Origin: an uncultured Lachnospiraceae bacterium
Lineage (GTDB): Bacteria; Bacillota; Clostridia; Lachnospirales; Lachnospiraceae
Length of the DNA stretch: 64,000 bases
Direction of reading: 5' to 3'
Assembly: GCA_900548905.1 (NCBI GenBank)
Contig: URMK01000001.1
Span: forward strand, 124,001 to 188,000
A program made the translations under genes and the position numbers. Position 1 is the stretch's first letter. The number at the start of each line of letters is the position of its first letter. This document shows positions 33,352-42,571 of the stretch, one piece after another. The notes beneath the pieces were generated by a model, which did not search any database, was not told the DNA's origin, and worked only from the letters and a program-made list of their open reading frames with translations.

Positions 33352-34017
33352 ATGGCACAGGCAATTGCAGAGACCGTTTTTGATTGTCTTTATCTAAGCT
33401 TTGCTCTGATAGCAGGGCTTACCATGCTGATTAAGGGAAAAGGGCCGTTGGTGAAAAAGGCGGGCCTGATGTCCGCACTGCTCGGGGCAGGGGACGCATT
33501 CCATCTCATCCCCCGTTCCTATGCACTCTGGACTACCGGACTGGAAGCCAATGCGGCGGCGCTTGGTGTGGGGAAACTCATTACCTCGATCACTATGACA
33601 GTCTTTTACTTAATTCTGTACTATATCTGGCGTGAACGTTATCACATAGAGGACAGGAAAGGGCTTACCGGGACAATGTGGGCGCTTTCTCTTCTCCGGG
33701 CGGCCCTTTGCTTCCTTCCACAGAACCGGTGGCTGGAATACCGCCAGCCTTTGTTGTTTGGTATACTGCGTAACATCCCTTTTGCTGTTATGGGCGTTAT
33801 TATCATTGTTATTTTTGCCAGGGAAGCCGGGAAAGGAAAGGATCCGGTATTCCGTTTTATGCCGCTGGCCGTGGCGCTTTCTTTTGGTTTTTATCTGCCC
33901 GTAGTCCTTTTTTCCGGCGCGGCGCCGGCTGTAGGGATGCTGATGATTCCTAAAACATTAGCGTATGTGTGGATTGTATTTATGGGCTGGCAGCTTTACC
34001 GGCAGGAAAAAAAATAA
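33352..34017 (+). CDS. Seven-helix membrane protein, uncharacterised
   Basis: A 221-residue protein with about seven membrane segments (LYLSFALIAGLTMLI, GVGKLITSITMTVFYLILYY, IPFAVMGVIIIVIF, MPLAVALSFGFYLPVVLF, TLAYVWIVFMGWQLY). LGAGDAFHLIPR between helices 2 and 3 is a distinctive polar segment that may be functional. I do not recognise the family. Second gene of the TetR operon. The last base of its stop codon is the first base of the 267-bp inverted repeat, so that element sits exactly at its 3' end. Confidence 0.8.
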   Translation: MAQAIAETVFDCLYLSFALIAGLTMLIKGKGPLVKKAGLMSALLGAGDAFHLIPRSYALWTTGLEANAAALGVGKLITSITMTVFYLILYYIWRERYHIEDRKGLTGTMWALSLLRAALCFLPQNRWLEYRQPLLFGILRNIPFAVMGVIIIVIFAREAGKGKDPVFRFMPLAVALSFGFYLPVVLFSGAAPAVGMLMIPKTLAYVWIVFMGWQLYRQEKK

Positions 34018-34283
34018 GCTATCCAAACTTCGCAGGTGCCAAATGGCCCTCCGCCCGCTGCCAGAGCAGTGCCCCAGGGACTGAAAAGGAATTTTTGCCG
34101 GTCCGTCAGACCGGACATTCCGATAAGCCCGAGGGCATCAAGTGTGTCAGGTGAGGCTGACACACTTGAACGGTCTTATCTCCATGGTCTGAAAGGCACT
34201 GGAAAAAATTCCTTTTTAGTCCCGGGGCACTGCCAGGGCAGCGGGCGGAGGGCCATTTGGCACCTGCGAAGTTTGGATAAGCT
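34017..34283. repeat. 267-bp imperfect inverted-repeat element
   Basis: The left arm begins AGCTATCCAAACTTCGCAGG and the right arm ends with its reverse complement, differing by one inserted base. Arms of about 130 bases pair along nearly their whole length, including AAATGGCCCTCCGCCCGCTG (matched by CAGCGGGCGGAGGGCCATTT) and GGAATTTTT/AAAAATTCC. They end in a loop next to AAGTGTGTCAG/CTGACACACTT. No protein is encoded. It looks like a MITE or a transcribed giant hairpin between two membrane-protein genes. Confidence 0.85.
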
Positions 34284-34303
34284 ATACGAAAGAAGGGGCG
34301 GAT

Positions 34304-34717
34304 ATGAGTAAAAAATATGCGGATACGGCACTTATTTATGCACTTACTGCATTGGTTTCCGGTGTGTTTTACCGGGAGTTCACTAAATTCAACGGTTTTA
34401 CCGGCAGGACGAACCTGGCATTTATGCATACCCATTATTTCCTTTTGGGGATGTTTTTCTTCCTGGCCCTCCTGCTGCTGGAAAAGAATTTCCTGTTTTC
34501 GGATGGAAAACGGACGAAAAGAGCACTGCTTCTATATCATATTGGATTAAACATTACCGGCGCAGGCTTTCTTTTAAGAGGGCTGACACAGGTATGGGGC
34601 ACGGCATTAAGCAGGGGAATGGATGCTTCCATAGCAGGGATAGCAGGAATTGGACACATTCTTCTTGGTATCGGGCTGGTACTTCTTTTGCTGCAAATCA
34701 GGAAGAAGGCGGCATAA
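34304..34717 (+). CDS. DUF2871-family membrane protein
   Basis: A 137-residue protein with four membrane helices. The N-terminal TALIYALTALVSGVFYREFT, then KFNGFTG and FMHTHYFLLGMFFFLALLL, match my memory of DUF2871, whose conserved histidines lie in HTHYF. Ribosome binding site GAAAGAAGGGGCGGAT. Probably part of the TetR operon, separated from the seven-helix gene by the hairpin element. Function unknown; the H-T-H motif could bind metal or heme. Confidence 0.82.
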   Translation: MSKKYADTALIYALTALVSGVFYREFTKFNGFTGRTNLAFMHTHYFLLGMFFFLALLLLEKNFLFSDGKRTKRALLLYHIGLNITGAGFLLRGLTQVWGTALSRGMDASIAGIAGIGHILLGIGLVLLLLQIRKKAA

Positions 34718-34861
34718 TCAGGCGGCTGAAAGGTTTGCGGCAAAGCTGATTCTGGGAAGATAAGATATAAATCCTGGAATTGTGTTAGTTTTTCATATTT
34801 TTATGCAAGAAATCCCTTCCTTTCCATGCTATTCTTTAAAAGGAAATGGAGGGATTTTACG

Positions 34862-36535
34862 ATGATTAGAAAATGGTGGCATGACAAGGTGGCATATCAG
34901 ATTTACCCCAAGAGCTTTTTGGACACGAACGGTGACGGCATCGGGGATCTGCGCGGCGTGATCCGCAAGCTGGATTATCTGAAAGGGCTGGGAGTGGACA
35001 TTATATGGCTTTCTCCTGTGTACCGGTCCCCTTTTGTGGATCAGGGCTATGATATATCGGATTATTATGCAATTGCGCCGGAATTCGGTACAATGGAGGA
35101 TTTCGATGAACTGCTGGCGGAAGCGAAAAAGAGGGACATGTATCTTATAATGGATCTGGTGATTAATCATTGCTCCGATCAGCATGAATGGTTCCGTAGG
35201 GCGTTGGCCGATCCGGATGGCGAGTATGCGGATTATTTCTACTTCCGGAAGGGAAAGGACGGAAAGGCGCCCAGCAATTACCGTTCCTATTTTGGCGGGA
35301 GTACCTGGGAGCCGGTGCCGGGAACGGATCAATATTATCTGCATATGTTCGCAAAGGAACAGCCGGATTTGAACTGGAATACCCCCGGGCTTAAGAAAGA
35401 GCTTTTCGATATGGTGAACTGGTGGTTGGAAAAAGGGGTTGCCGGCTTCCGGATAGATGCGATAATCAATATTAAAAAAGACACGGCATTTCCGGATTAT
35501 CCCGCGGACGGCACAGACGGCCTTGTGAGCTGCACCAGGATGGTGGAAGAGGTTGACGGCGTCGGGGAGCTTCTGGAAGAACTGAAAAAGGAAACCTTTG
35601 AAAAATACGGGGCCTTCACGGTTGCGGAAGTATTTAATATGAAGGAAGACGAACTGCGGGAATTTATCGGAGATAACGGCCATTTTTCCACGATGTTCGA
35701 TTTCTCGGCAGCCGTGCTTTCCGGCGGGGAAAAAGGCTGGCATACAGCCGGAGAGATATCCTTTGAGGAATGGCGGTCGGCCCTCTTTGCATCGCAGATG
35801 GAAGGGCAGAAGGTTGGTTTTAAGGCCAATATTATAGAAAACCATGACGAACCCAGAGGGGCGTCCCGCTATCTGCCGGATCATGCCCGGAATACGCGGG
35901 GGATCAAGATGCTGGGGACCACCAGCGTGCTGCTTCGGGGAATCCCCTTCCTTTATCAGGGACAGGAGCTGGGAATGACAAACTGTCTGTTCGACAGCAT
36001 AGAAGAATATGATGATATCAGTACGAAGGATCAGTATAAGGTGGCGCTGGAGGCGGGGCTTACGGAAGCGGATGCCCTGAAGGCGGTAGCGCGCTTCAGC
36101 AGGGACAACAGCCGGACCCCCATGCAGTGGAGCGATGAAGAAAACGCAGGCTTTACCTGCGGTAAGCCATGGCTGAAGGTGAATCCCAACTATACGCAGG
36201 TCAACGCCGCCAGGGAAGAGAAAGACAAGGATTCGGTGCTTCATTATTACAGACAGCTGCTTGCTTTACGCAAATCGGATGCTTACAGAGAGACTTTTAC
36301 GTACGGCGAATTCCGTCCGGCTTTTGAGGAGGAGAAAGATATCTTTGCTTTTTACCGTATTACACCGGAGCAGAAAATTCTGGTTGCGGCTAATTATGGA
36401 ACCGTTGAGCGGACATTGGTGCTGCCTTACGGGATAAAGAAGCAGCTGTTATGCAACAATGGCAGGATAAATGCGGCGGGCAGCAGGATAGATCTGGGCA
36501 GCTGTGATGCTATTGTATTGGAACTGGATTGTTAG
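34862..36535 (+). CDS. GH13 alpha-glucosidase (oligo-1,6-glucosidase type)
   Basis: A 557-residue cytosolic glycosidase starting at ATG 34862 behind AATGGAGGGATTTTACG. It opens KWWHDKVAYQIYPKSFLDTN followed by GDGIGDL, the usual calcium-site start. The catalytic triad is visible: nucleophile Asp199 (GFRIDAI), acid/base Glu256 (VAEVFN) and Asp329 (ENHDEPR). The QPDLNWNTP segment is typical of the oligo-1,6-glucosidase / trehalose-6-phosphate hydrolase subgroup. It has no signal peptide and no transport partner here. Isomaltose-type sugars are the likely substrates. Confidence 0.93.
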   Translation: MIRKWWHDKVAYQIYPKSFLDTNGDGIGDLRGVIRKLDYLKGLGVDIIWLSPVYRSPFVDQGYDISDYYAIAPEFGTMEDFDELLAEAKKRDMYLIMDLVINHCSDQHEWFRRALADPDGEYADYFYFRKGKDGKAPSNYRSYFGGSTWEPVPGTDQYYLHMFAKEQPDLNWNTPGLKKELFDMVNWWLEKGVAGFRIDAIINIKKDTAFPDYPADGTDGLVSCTRMVEEVDGVGELLEELKKETFEKYGAFTVAEVFNMKEDELREFIGDNGHFSTMFDFSAAVLSGGEKGWHTAGEISFEEWRSALFASQMEGQKVGFKANIIENHDEPRGASRYLPDHARNTRGIKMLGTTSVLLRGIPFLYQGQELGMTNCLFDSIEEYDDISTKDQYKVALEAGLTEADALKAVARFSRDNSRTPMQWSDEENAGFTCGKPWLKVNPNYTQVNAAREEKDKDSVLHYYRQLLALRKSDAYRETFTYGEFRPAFEEEKDIFAFYRITPEQKILVAANYGTVERTLVLPYGIKKQLLCNNGRINAAGSRIDLGSCDAIVLELDC

Positions 36536-36561
36536 TTACTGTTCCCTCCGTGACCAATAAC
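36535..36561 (+). repeat. 27-bp dispersed palindrome, copy D
   Basis: GTTACTGTTCCCTCC at the left, GTGACCAATAAC at the right; two differences from copy A. Its first base is the last base of the glucosidase stop codon. Confidence 0.72.
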
Positions 36562-36668
36562 GATTGATAACTGCTTGTCAAACTGCTCCCTTCCTTTTCG
36601 TTGACACCGTCCTGTCCGGGAAGTAAACTGGAAAAAGGAATGGAATATTTTTCCGGAGAGGAGCCGCA

Positions 36669-37556
36669 ATGAAATTTATTCGATATGAAAAGGCCGGAAA
36701 GGCCGAAATAGGCATTTTAAATCAGGCAGAAAATGGGATCCTGCCCTTGTCCCGGATTTTTCCGGGCTTTGGGATCTCTATCATGCAGCAGGTAATAGAA
36801 GGCGTGGGAGAAAACGAAGAGCATCAGCTGCGGCAGGCATATTGCGGGGAAACGGACTGCCCTGTAATCCCTGTGGAAGAGGTGAAGCTGCTGGCGCCTA
36901 TAGAAAGGCCCGTCCATGATATTCTTTGTGTGGGAGTGAACTACCAGGATCACAGGGAAGAAGCGGCGGAGGCCCTGTCTGATTTCCAGGCAGGTCCGGA
37001 AACCGTTTATTTTACCAAACGCGCGATCCGTATTCTGGGAAGCGGGGAGGCCATAAAAGCGAGGCCGGATTTGGACGAGCAGCTGGATTATGAGGTGGAG
37101 CTGGCTGTGATTATCGGAAAGGAAGGAAAGGATATACCCGCCGGTAAGGCGGAGGAATATATTTTCGGCTATTCTGTCTTTAACGATATCTCCTCCAGAA
37201 GGCTTCAGAACCGCCACGGACAGTGGTTCAAGGGCAAAAGCCTGGATACTTACACCGCAATGGGCCCGGTGGTTCTGCATAAGTCCGCCCTGCCTTTTCC
37301 CGTGGAGGCAGATGTGAAAAGTTTTGTGAACGGGGAAAAACGGCAGGATTCCAATACCCGGTTTTTCCTTGCGGATATCCCCAAAATAATCGAAGATTTG
37401 TCAAAGGGCATGACTTTGGAACCGGGGGATATCATCGCCACAGGAACGCCTGCGGGGGTGGGAATGGGAAGCAATCCGCCCCGCTTTATGAAAAAGGGGG
37501 ATGAGGTGGTCTGTGAGATACCGCAGATAGGAAGGCTTATTAACCGGGTGGAGTAA
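36669..37556 (+). CDS. Fumarylacetoacetate hydrolase-family protein
   Basis: A 295-residue enzyme. The core FAH fold carries ILCVGVNYQDHREE, YFTKRAIRILGSGE, the acidic metal ligands in LDYEVELAVIIG, GYSVFNDISSRRLQ, and IIATGTPAGVGMG. Such enzymes hydrolyse or decarboxylate 2-keto or 2,4-diketo acids. Beside sugar genes, a step in deoxy-sugar-acid breakdown (for example diketo-deoxy-fuconate or -rhamnonate hydrolysis) is possible but unproven. Ribosome binding site GAGAGGAGCCGCA. Convergent with the AraC gene at 37620. Confidence 0.88.
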   Translation: MKFIRYEKAGKAEIGILNQAENGILPLSRIFPGFGISIMQQVIEGVGENEEHQLRQAYCGETDCPVIPVEEVKLLAPIERPVHDILCVGVNYQDHREEAAEALSDFQAGPETVYFTKRAIRILGSGEAIKARPDLDEQLDYEVELAVIIGKEGKDIPAGKAEEYIFGYSVFNDISSRRLQNRHGQWFKGKSLDTYTAMGPVVLHKSALPFPVEADVKSFVNGEKRQDSNTRFFLADIPKIIEDLSKGMTLEPGDIIATGTPAGVGMGSNPPRFMKKGDEVVCEIPQIGRLINRVE

Positions 37557-37619
37557 AAAACAGGGGCACAGGCGTCCGAAAGGAAGGTACGATAACATGT
37601 GCGGCGGGGAGGGAGGGCA

Positions 37620-38648
37620 TTACCAGAAAAATGCCTGCTCTCCCTGTTTCATTTCATCCAGATGCCCGTAAGCTTTCCTGTATTTACCGGGAGTGATGCC
37701 GGTCAGCCGTTTGAATACCTTGGTAAAATAAAATTTATCCTGAAAGCCGGTGCCGGAGGCGATTTGTTCCAGAGGACTGTCCGTGTGGGCGAGCAGGTGT
37801 TTGGCATTGCGGATCCGGATGCCGGTCAGGTATTCCCGCACGGTAAAGCCGGTCTGTTCCCGGAAAAGCCGACCGAAATATTTAGGGGAAAGGCCGGAGT
37901 GGGCGGCTAAAAGGGGGAGGGAAATATCCTCCGTATAGTATTCCTGGATATAATTGACGGCCTCACTGATGGTTTTCTGATGGAACAGCCCGCAGGAATC
38001 CCTGGACGGTGAGGTGAGGCCGCAGACTTCGGCGGCCAGCTGGAGGAACAGGGCGCGCTCCCGCAGCCTTGCGCCGATGCCCAGCTGGGAATAGCTTTGG
38101 TACAGTTCTTTAAAGAGGGGAGCTGTAGTATCGTAATCCAGCCCGGTGATCAGGGGAGGAAACAGGGCGGGATCCACTTCCGGGTTCGGCCGTTCCAGCA
38201 GCCGTTCTTCCTTTATGGGAGGAAGCGTATTTTGGGACAGGTTATTTGTCTCAAAGGTTTTCCCGGACAGGGGATCGGATGCTTCTGCATGGGCAGGCAG
38301 GTTTTCCTTGTGCAGATATACCTGCTCCGCGCGGAAATCATACCGGGCTTCCGGGGAAATCCAGTCGAAGTGGACGCAGTGCACCCGGAAGGTTTTTCCT
38401 TCCGGTACAATCATTGTGTTGTGAAGGCGGGGGCATATATAGAACAGCTCCCCTTTTTTAACCGTGTAGGTTTCCCCTGCGTATAGAAAACATGCCTCCC
38501 CGCTGAGGCAGTAAATAAATTCATGATCATAAATGATACGTTCCGGGAGAAGCGTACCTCCGTCGAAAATCTTATAATTCACATATCTAACATAAGGGGC
38601 GATCCGGTCCAGGGCGATTATATTTTTGGTTTCCTTTTCTGTTCCCAT
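37620..38648 (-). CDS. AraC-family transcriptional regulator
   Basis: A 342-residue regulator with an N-terminal cupin domain (PERIIYDHEFIYCLSGEACF) and C-terminal double helix-turn-helix (ISLPLLAAHSGLSPKYFGRL and ASGTGFQDKFYFTKVFKRLT, then GITPGKYRK). Divergent from the GH106-like gene across 195 bases, so it probably activates that gene. Confidence 0.92.
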   Translation of the reverse strand: MGTEKETKNIIALDRIAPYVRYVNYKIFDGGTLLPERIIYDHEFIYCLSGEACFLYAGETYTVKKGELFYICPRLHNTMIVPEGKTFRVHCVHFDWISPEARYDFRAEQVYLHKENLPAHAEASDPLSGKTFETNNLSQNTLPPIKEERLLERPNPEVDPALFPPLITGLDYDTTAPLFKELYQSYSQLGIGARLRERALFLQLAAEVCGLTSPSRDSCGLFHQKTISEAVNYIQEYYTEDISLPLLAAHSGLSPKYFGRLFREQTGFTVREYLTGIRIRNAKHLLAHTDSPLEQIASGTGFQDKFYFTKVFKRLTGITPGKYRKAYGHLDEMKQGEQAFFW

Positions 38649-38843
38649 AGCTGTCCTTGTCCTTTCAGGAAAAAATAATTGCTTTTATTTCTTATGTAAT
38701 TTAGTGTTCCAAATTACAATTTTGTTCCTTCTTCCCATTTACTTTTTCTGTATATTTCCTATGATAATCTTACAGAATCTGAAAGCAGAATGCAATGTGA
38801 AATTGCCGCTTTATGGGAAGAAAAGGAGAAGGGAAGGAAAGAA

Positions 38844-41800
38844 ATGTATCAGAAAAGCAAAGAAAAAAGCCTGAGCAGGGAATTGTTCCAAAATCCAACA
38901 AATGAATACCGCGGGGCACCGTTCTGGGCATGGAATCAGGCGTTATCCCCGGAAGTGCTGGTAAGGCATATTGATTATTTTAAAGAAATGGGAATCGGGG
39001 GATTCCATATGCATTGCCGTACCGGCCTGGATACGCCTTATATGGGAGAAGAATATAAGGAATGTGTCCGTGCCTGTGTGGATAAGGCGAAGGCGGAGGG
39101 CATGTATGCCTATCTGTATGATGAGGATCGCTGGCCCTCCGGTGCAGCGGGCGGAAAGGTGACGAAGGACGTGGAATACCGCAGCCGGTATCTGGTGTTC
39201 ACACCTGTTTCCAACGAAGAACGCCAAAATAAGGATTTGGGTTTTGATTCCTCCAGCAAGGCTGCCGTTCAGGGGAACGGAAGGCTTCTGGCCCGTTATG
39301 ACATCACCCTGGAAAACGGCTGCCTGAAGGATTACCGCCGTCTGGCGGACGGGGAACAGGGAGAGAACATATGGTTTCTGTATGAGGAAATCGCACGGGA
39401 AAGCCCATGGTATAACAACGAAACCTACGTGGATACGCTTAATCCCAAAGCAATTGAGCGGTTTATTGAAGAAACCCACGAGCAGTATCTGGGCTGTGTG
39501 GGAGAAGAATTCGGAAAGACTGTTCCGTCCATTTTTACGGACGAACCGCAGTTTTCCCATAAAACCACACTGAGCTTTGCCGAATCCGGAGAGGATGTGA
39601 TTCTTCCCTATACGGACAGTCTGCCGGAAGGCTATGAAGCAGCTTATGGAGAAGATTTCTTTGATACCATTCCAGAGCTTATCTGGGATCTCCCGGAGGA
39701 AAAGGTATCGGTGCCCCGTTACCATTATCATGATTTTGTGGCGGAACAGTTTTCCTCCTCCTTCGCGGATACCATTGGAAACTGGTGCAAAGATCATGGG
39801 ATTATGCTCACCGGCCATATGATGGAAGAACCTACGCTCACTTCCCAGACGAACGCTCTGGGTGAGGCAATGCGTTCTTACAGAAGCTTCCAGATGCCGG
39901 GGATTGACATGCTCTGTGACTGGAGGGAATATACCACGGCAAAGCAGGCGCAGTCCGCGTCCCATCAGTATGGATGCCCGGGTGTGCTCAGTGAGCTTTA
40001 CGGGGTGACCAACTGGGATTTTGATTTCCGCGGGCATAAGCTGGCGGGAGACTGGCAGGCGGCGCTGGGCGTTACCCTGCGCGTGCATCATCTTTCCTGG
40101 GACAGCATGAACGGGGAAGCCAAAAGGGATTATCCGGCTTCCATTTTCTATCAGTCCCCCTGGTACAAGGAATATGGGATGATAGAGGATCACTTTGCCA
40201 GAGTGAATACCGCGCTGACAAGGGGAAAAGCGCATGTGCGCATTGCGGTGGTGCATCCGATTGAAAGCTACTGGCTCCATTACGGGCCGAAGGAACAGAC
40301 CGCGTTGATTAGGGAGGAGCTGGAAAGCCGGTTCTCCAATGTGACGGAGTGGCTTCTTTTCTCCCAGCTGGATTTTGATTTTGTTGCGGAATCCCTTCTG
40401 CCCGCTCAGTATCAGGCGCTGGAGGATGGAAAATTCCACGTGGGAGATATGGGTTATGATGCGGTGGTGGTTCCCGGAAATGAAACGCTGAGAAATACCA
40501 CGGTTTCCTGTCTGGAGGAATTCCGGAAAAACGGCGGGGATGTCCTCTTTATGGGAGAAGCCCCTTCCCTTGTGGATGCAAGGCCGTCGGAAGCAGGGAT
40601 GGAACTTTACAGAAAATGCCGTCATATCGGCTTCTCCAGGAGCGCGCTGGTGAATGCGCTGGATTCTTACCGGGATGTGGAACTGCGTACGGAAACAGGG
40701 AATCTTTCGGAACAGCTGATTTACCAGATGCGTGACGACGGGGATACCCGCTGGCTGTTTGTCTGCAACGGCAGAAAAATGAAGAATCCGGATATTCCCA
40801 AAAAAGAAAGGATTACCTTCCGGCTGAAAGGAAACTGGAAGGTGGAAGAGTACGATACCATGACAGGGGAAATATATCCTGCAGCCACGGAAAGCAACGG
40901 TCACATCACCAGCTTTTTACATAACATGTATGATCATTCCAGTGTTCTGCTTAAGCTGTCGCCGGCCGAAGGGTGCAATGAAGCTGCGGAAAACGCCGCA
41001 GAACAGGAATATATGCAGGAAGAAGGGACTCATCTGTCCTCCCGCATGCCTTACCGGCTTTCCGAGCCTAATGTGCTGCTTCTGGATATGGCGGAGTACC
41101 GTTTTGACGGAGGCGGATGGCAGGAAAGGGAAGAAATCCTGCGCCTGGATAATGTCTGCCGTGAAACTGCCGGCTATCCTCTGCGTATGGAAGCTTTTGC
41201 CCAGCCCTGGACCAGTGAAAAATCCGCGCCGGAGCATATCCTGGAGCTTCGCTTTACCATTGATTCGGAAACAGAGGTGGAGGATGCCTTCCTGGCTCTT
41301 GAGGAACCGGATGCCACTTCCATATGGTTTAACGGAACCGAGGTGGAGAAAAAGGACGCGGGCTATTTTGTGGATGAGTGTATCCGTAAAACGGCGCTGC
41401 CGCACATTCCGGCGGGACGTTCGGAACTTATCCTGAAGATCGCATACTCCAGAAATACCAACGTGGAATGGTATTATCTGCTGGGAAGCTTCGGTGTCAG
41501 GGTAACAGGAAGCAGGGCGGTACTGACCCCTCTGCCGGAGCAGATCGCATTCGGTGATTATGTGGCTCAGGGCTTCCCCTTCTACGCCGGGAATATGATT
41601 TATGAAACAGAATTTACGGCGGAAGAGGCGGGGGAATATATCCTTGCCGCAGAAAAATTCAGGGCCCCTCTTCTTAAAATTATGATTGACGGAAAGCAGG
41701 CGGGAAGGATTGCCCTGGCTCCTTATCAGGTACCGCTGGGCCGTCTGGAAAAAGGAAAGCATAACATTACCATTATTTCTTATGGCAACCGGGTGAATGC

Positions 41801-41966
41801 CTTCGGTACGGTGCATGCCTGCAATGAATGCGAGCATTGGGTGGGACCGAATGCCTGGAGAACGTTCGGGGCCGGTTTCAGCTATGAATATCAGCTGAAA
41901 CGCATGGGCGTGCTGGCGGCACCCAGGATTATCCCTGTAAAACGGGCGGATGCCCTGAATAAATAA
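38844..41966 (+). CDS. Large glycoside hydrolase, GH106-like (alpha-L-rhamnosidase family)
   Basis: A 1040-residue protein without a signal peptide. I start at ATG 38844 behind GGAAGGAAAGAA. The N-terminal region has RGAPFWAWNQALSPEVL, MGIGGFHMHCRTGLDTPYMG and AYLYDEDRWPSGAAGG, which I associate with GH106. A central FTDEPQFSH and MLTGHMMEEPT carry candidate catalytic acids. The C-terminal 300 residues look like beta-sandwich domains. GH106 enzymes release rhamnose from plant polysaccharides such as rhamnogalacturonan, which would fit with the uxa genes. Being cytosolic it would act on imported oligosaccharides. Family assignment is from memory of motifs. Confidence 0.7.
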   Translation: MYQKSKEKSLSRELFQNPTNEYRGAPFWAWNQALSPEVLVRHIDYFKEMGIGGFHMHCRTGLDTPYMGEEYKECVRACVDKAKAEGMYAYLYDEDRWPSGAAGGKVTKDVEYRSRYLVFTPVSNEERQNKDLGFDSSSKAAVQGNGRLLARYDITLENGCLKDYRRLADGEQGENIWFLYEEIARESPWYNNETYVDTLNPKAIERFIEETHEQYLGCVGEEFGKTVPSIFTDEPQFSHKTTLSFAESGEDVILPYTDSLPEGYEAAYGEDFFDTIPELIWDLPEEKVSVPRYHYHDFVAEQFSSSFADTIGNWCKDHGIMLTGHMMEEPTLTSQTNALGEAMRSYRSFQMPGIDMLCDWREYTTAKQAQSASHQYGCPGVLSELYGVTNWDFDFRGHKLAGDWQAALGVTLRVHHLSWDSMNGEAKRDYPASIFYQSPWYKEYGMIEDHFARVNTALTRGKAHVRIAVVHPIESYWLHYGPKEQTALIREELESRFSNVTEWLLFSQLDFDFVAESLLPAQYQALEDGKFHVGDMGYDAVVVPGNETLRNTTVSCLEEFRKNGGDVLFMGEAPSLVDARPSEAGMELYRKCRHIGFSRSALVNALDSYRDVELRTETGNLSEQLIYQMRDDGDTRWLFVCNGRKMKNPDIPKKERITFRLKGNWKVEEYDTMTGEIYPAATESNGHITSFLHNMYDHSSVLLKLSPAEGCNEAAENAAEQEYMQEEGTHLSSRMPYRLSEPNVLLLDMAEYRFDGGGWQEREEILRLDNVCRETAGYPLRMEAFAQPWTSEKSAPEHILELRFTIDSETEVEDAFLALEEPDATSIWFNGTEVEKKDAGYFVDECIRKTALPHIPAGRSELILKIAYSRNTNVEWYYLLGSFGVRVTGSRAVLTPLPEQIAFGDYVAQGFPFYAGNMIYETEFTAEEAGEYILAAEKFRAPLLKIMIDGKQAGRIALAPYQVPLGRLEKGKHNITIISYGNRVNAFGTVHACNECEHWVGPNAWRTFGAGFSYEYQLKRMGVLAAPRIIPVKRADALNK

Positions 41967-41991
41967 GGAAACGGTTCCGGCCGCAGATCCT

Positions 41992-42030
41992 AAAACCGGC
42001 CCTGCAGTATGGCTTTGCAGGGCCGGTTTT
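41992..42030 (+). terminator. Bidirectional terminator
   Basis: Perfect 15-bp stem AAAACCGGCCCTGCA / TGCAGGGCCGGTTTT with a 9-base loop, between the convergent GH106-like gene and the small membrane-protein gene. Confidence 0.95.
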
Positions 42031-42145
42031 GTGACTGTGAAAGCTTCGCTTCCACAGTATGGATGGCCATTCGGCCCGGCTGTTTTCATGCATGGTGTTG
42101 CCCGGGGAACCGGGCATGGAAGTTTACTTTTACGGTTACTGGTTG

Positions 42146-42391
42146 TTATTCACATTCACAAGCGTCTTCGTCATCCTTACGGCATACAATCCGAAGGAAT
42201 TTTGTCATCAGGGGAATATAGGTGGCGGTAAAAATGACGGCGGCGATCAGGAAGGGGACTTTCTTTTTCTTCTCCGGGATGGAAAGGCCGATCATGACGC
42301 CGATGGCGCACAGACAGAATTTAACCAGCGCCAGATCTTTCCAGTCCGATTCTTTTACATATTGATTTGCACAGCTGAACAGACATTTCAT
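42146..42391 (-). CDS. Small two-helix membrane protein
   Basis: An 81-residue protein. I start at ATG 42391 behind AAAGGAGGTTTCCGT; the frame extends further but without a second site. Two membrane helices (LVKFCLCAIGVMIGLSI and VPFLIAAVIFTATYIPL) lie between an N-terminal CANQYVKESDWKDLA segment and a charged tail KDDEDACECE. Similar small proteins in Lachnospiraceae are annotated as phosphate ABC permease, which I consider a misnomer. Role unknown. Confidence 0.7.
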   Translation of the reverse strand: MKCLFSCANQYVKESDWKDLALVKFCLCAIGVMIGLSIPEKKKKVPFLIAAVIFTATYIPLMTKFLRIVCRKDDEDACECE

Positions 42392-42542
42392 ACGGAAACC
42401 TCCTTTATACAGTAAGGGAATCATGCGGTGAACGGCAGTTTCCCTGCCGGCCGTAACATTATGTGTAAGCAGTACTGTATATATTATACCACACAATAAT
42501 AGCATTTGGATTTTCTTTCTACATTTTTTTCATACTTGTCAC

Positions 42543-42571
42543 TTGACACTTTCGGACAAGAGAAGTAGGAT
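42543..42571 (+). promoter_or_regulatory. Promoter of the ech-hyp operon
   Basis: TTGACA (42543-42548), 17-base spacer, TAGGAT (42566-42571), leaving a leader of about 105 bases before echA. I see no riboswitch or operator palindrome in the leader. Confidence 0.6.

Noticed and set aside
38943..40904. Long minus-strand open frame of 653 codons inside the GH106-like gene
   Set aside because: Shadow of the plus-strand codon usage; no ribosome binding site or recognisable protein.
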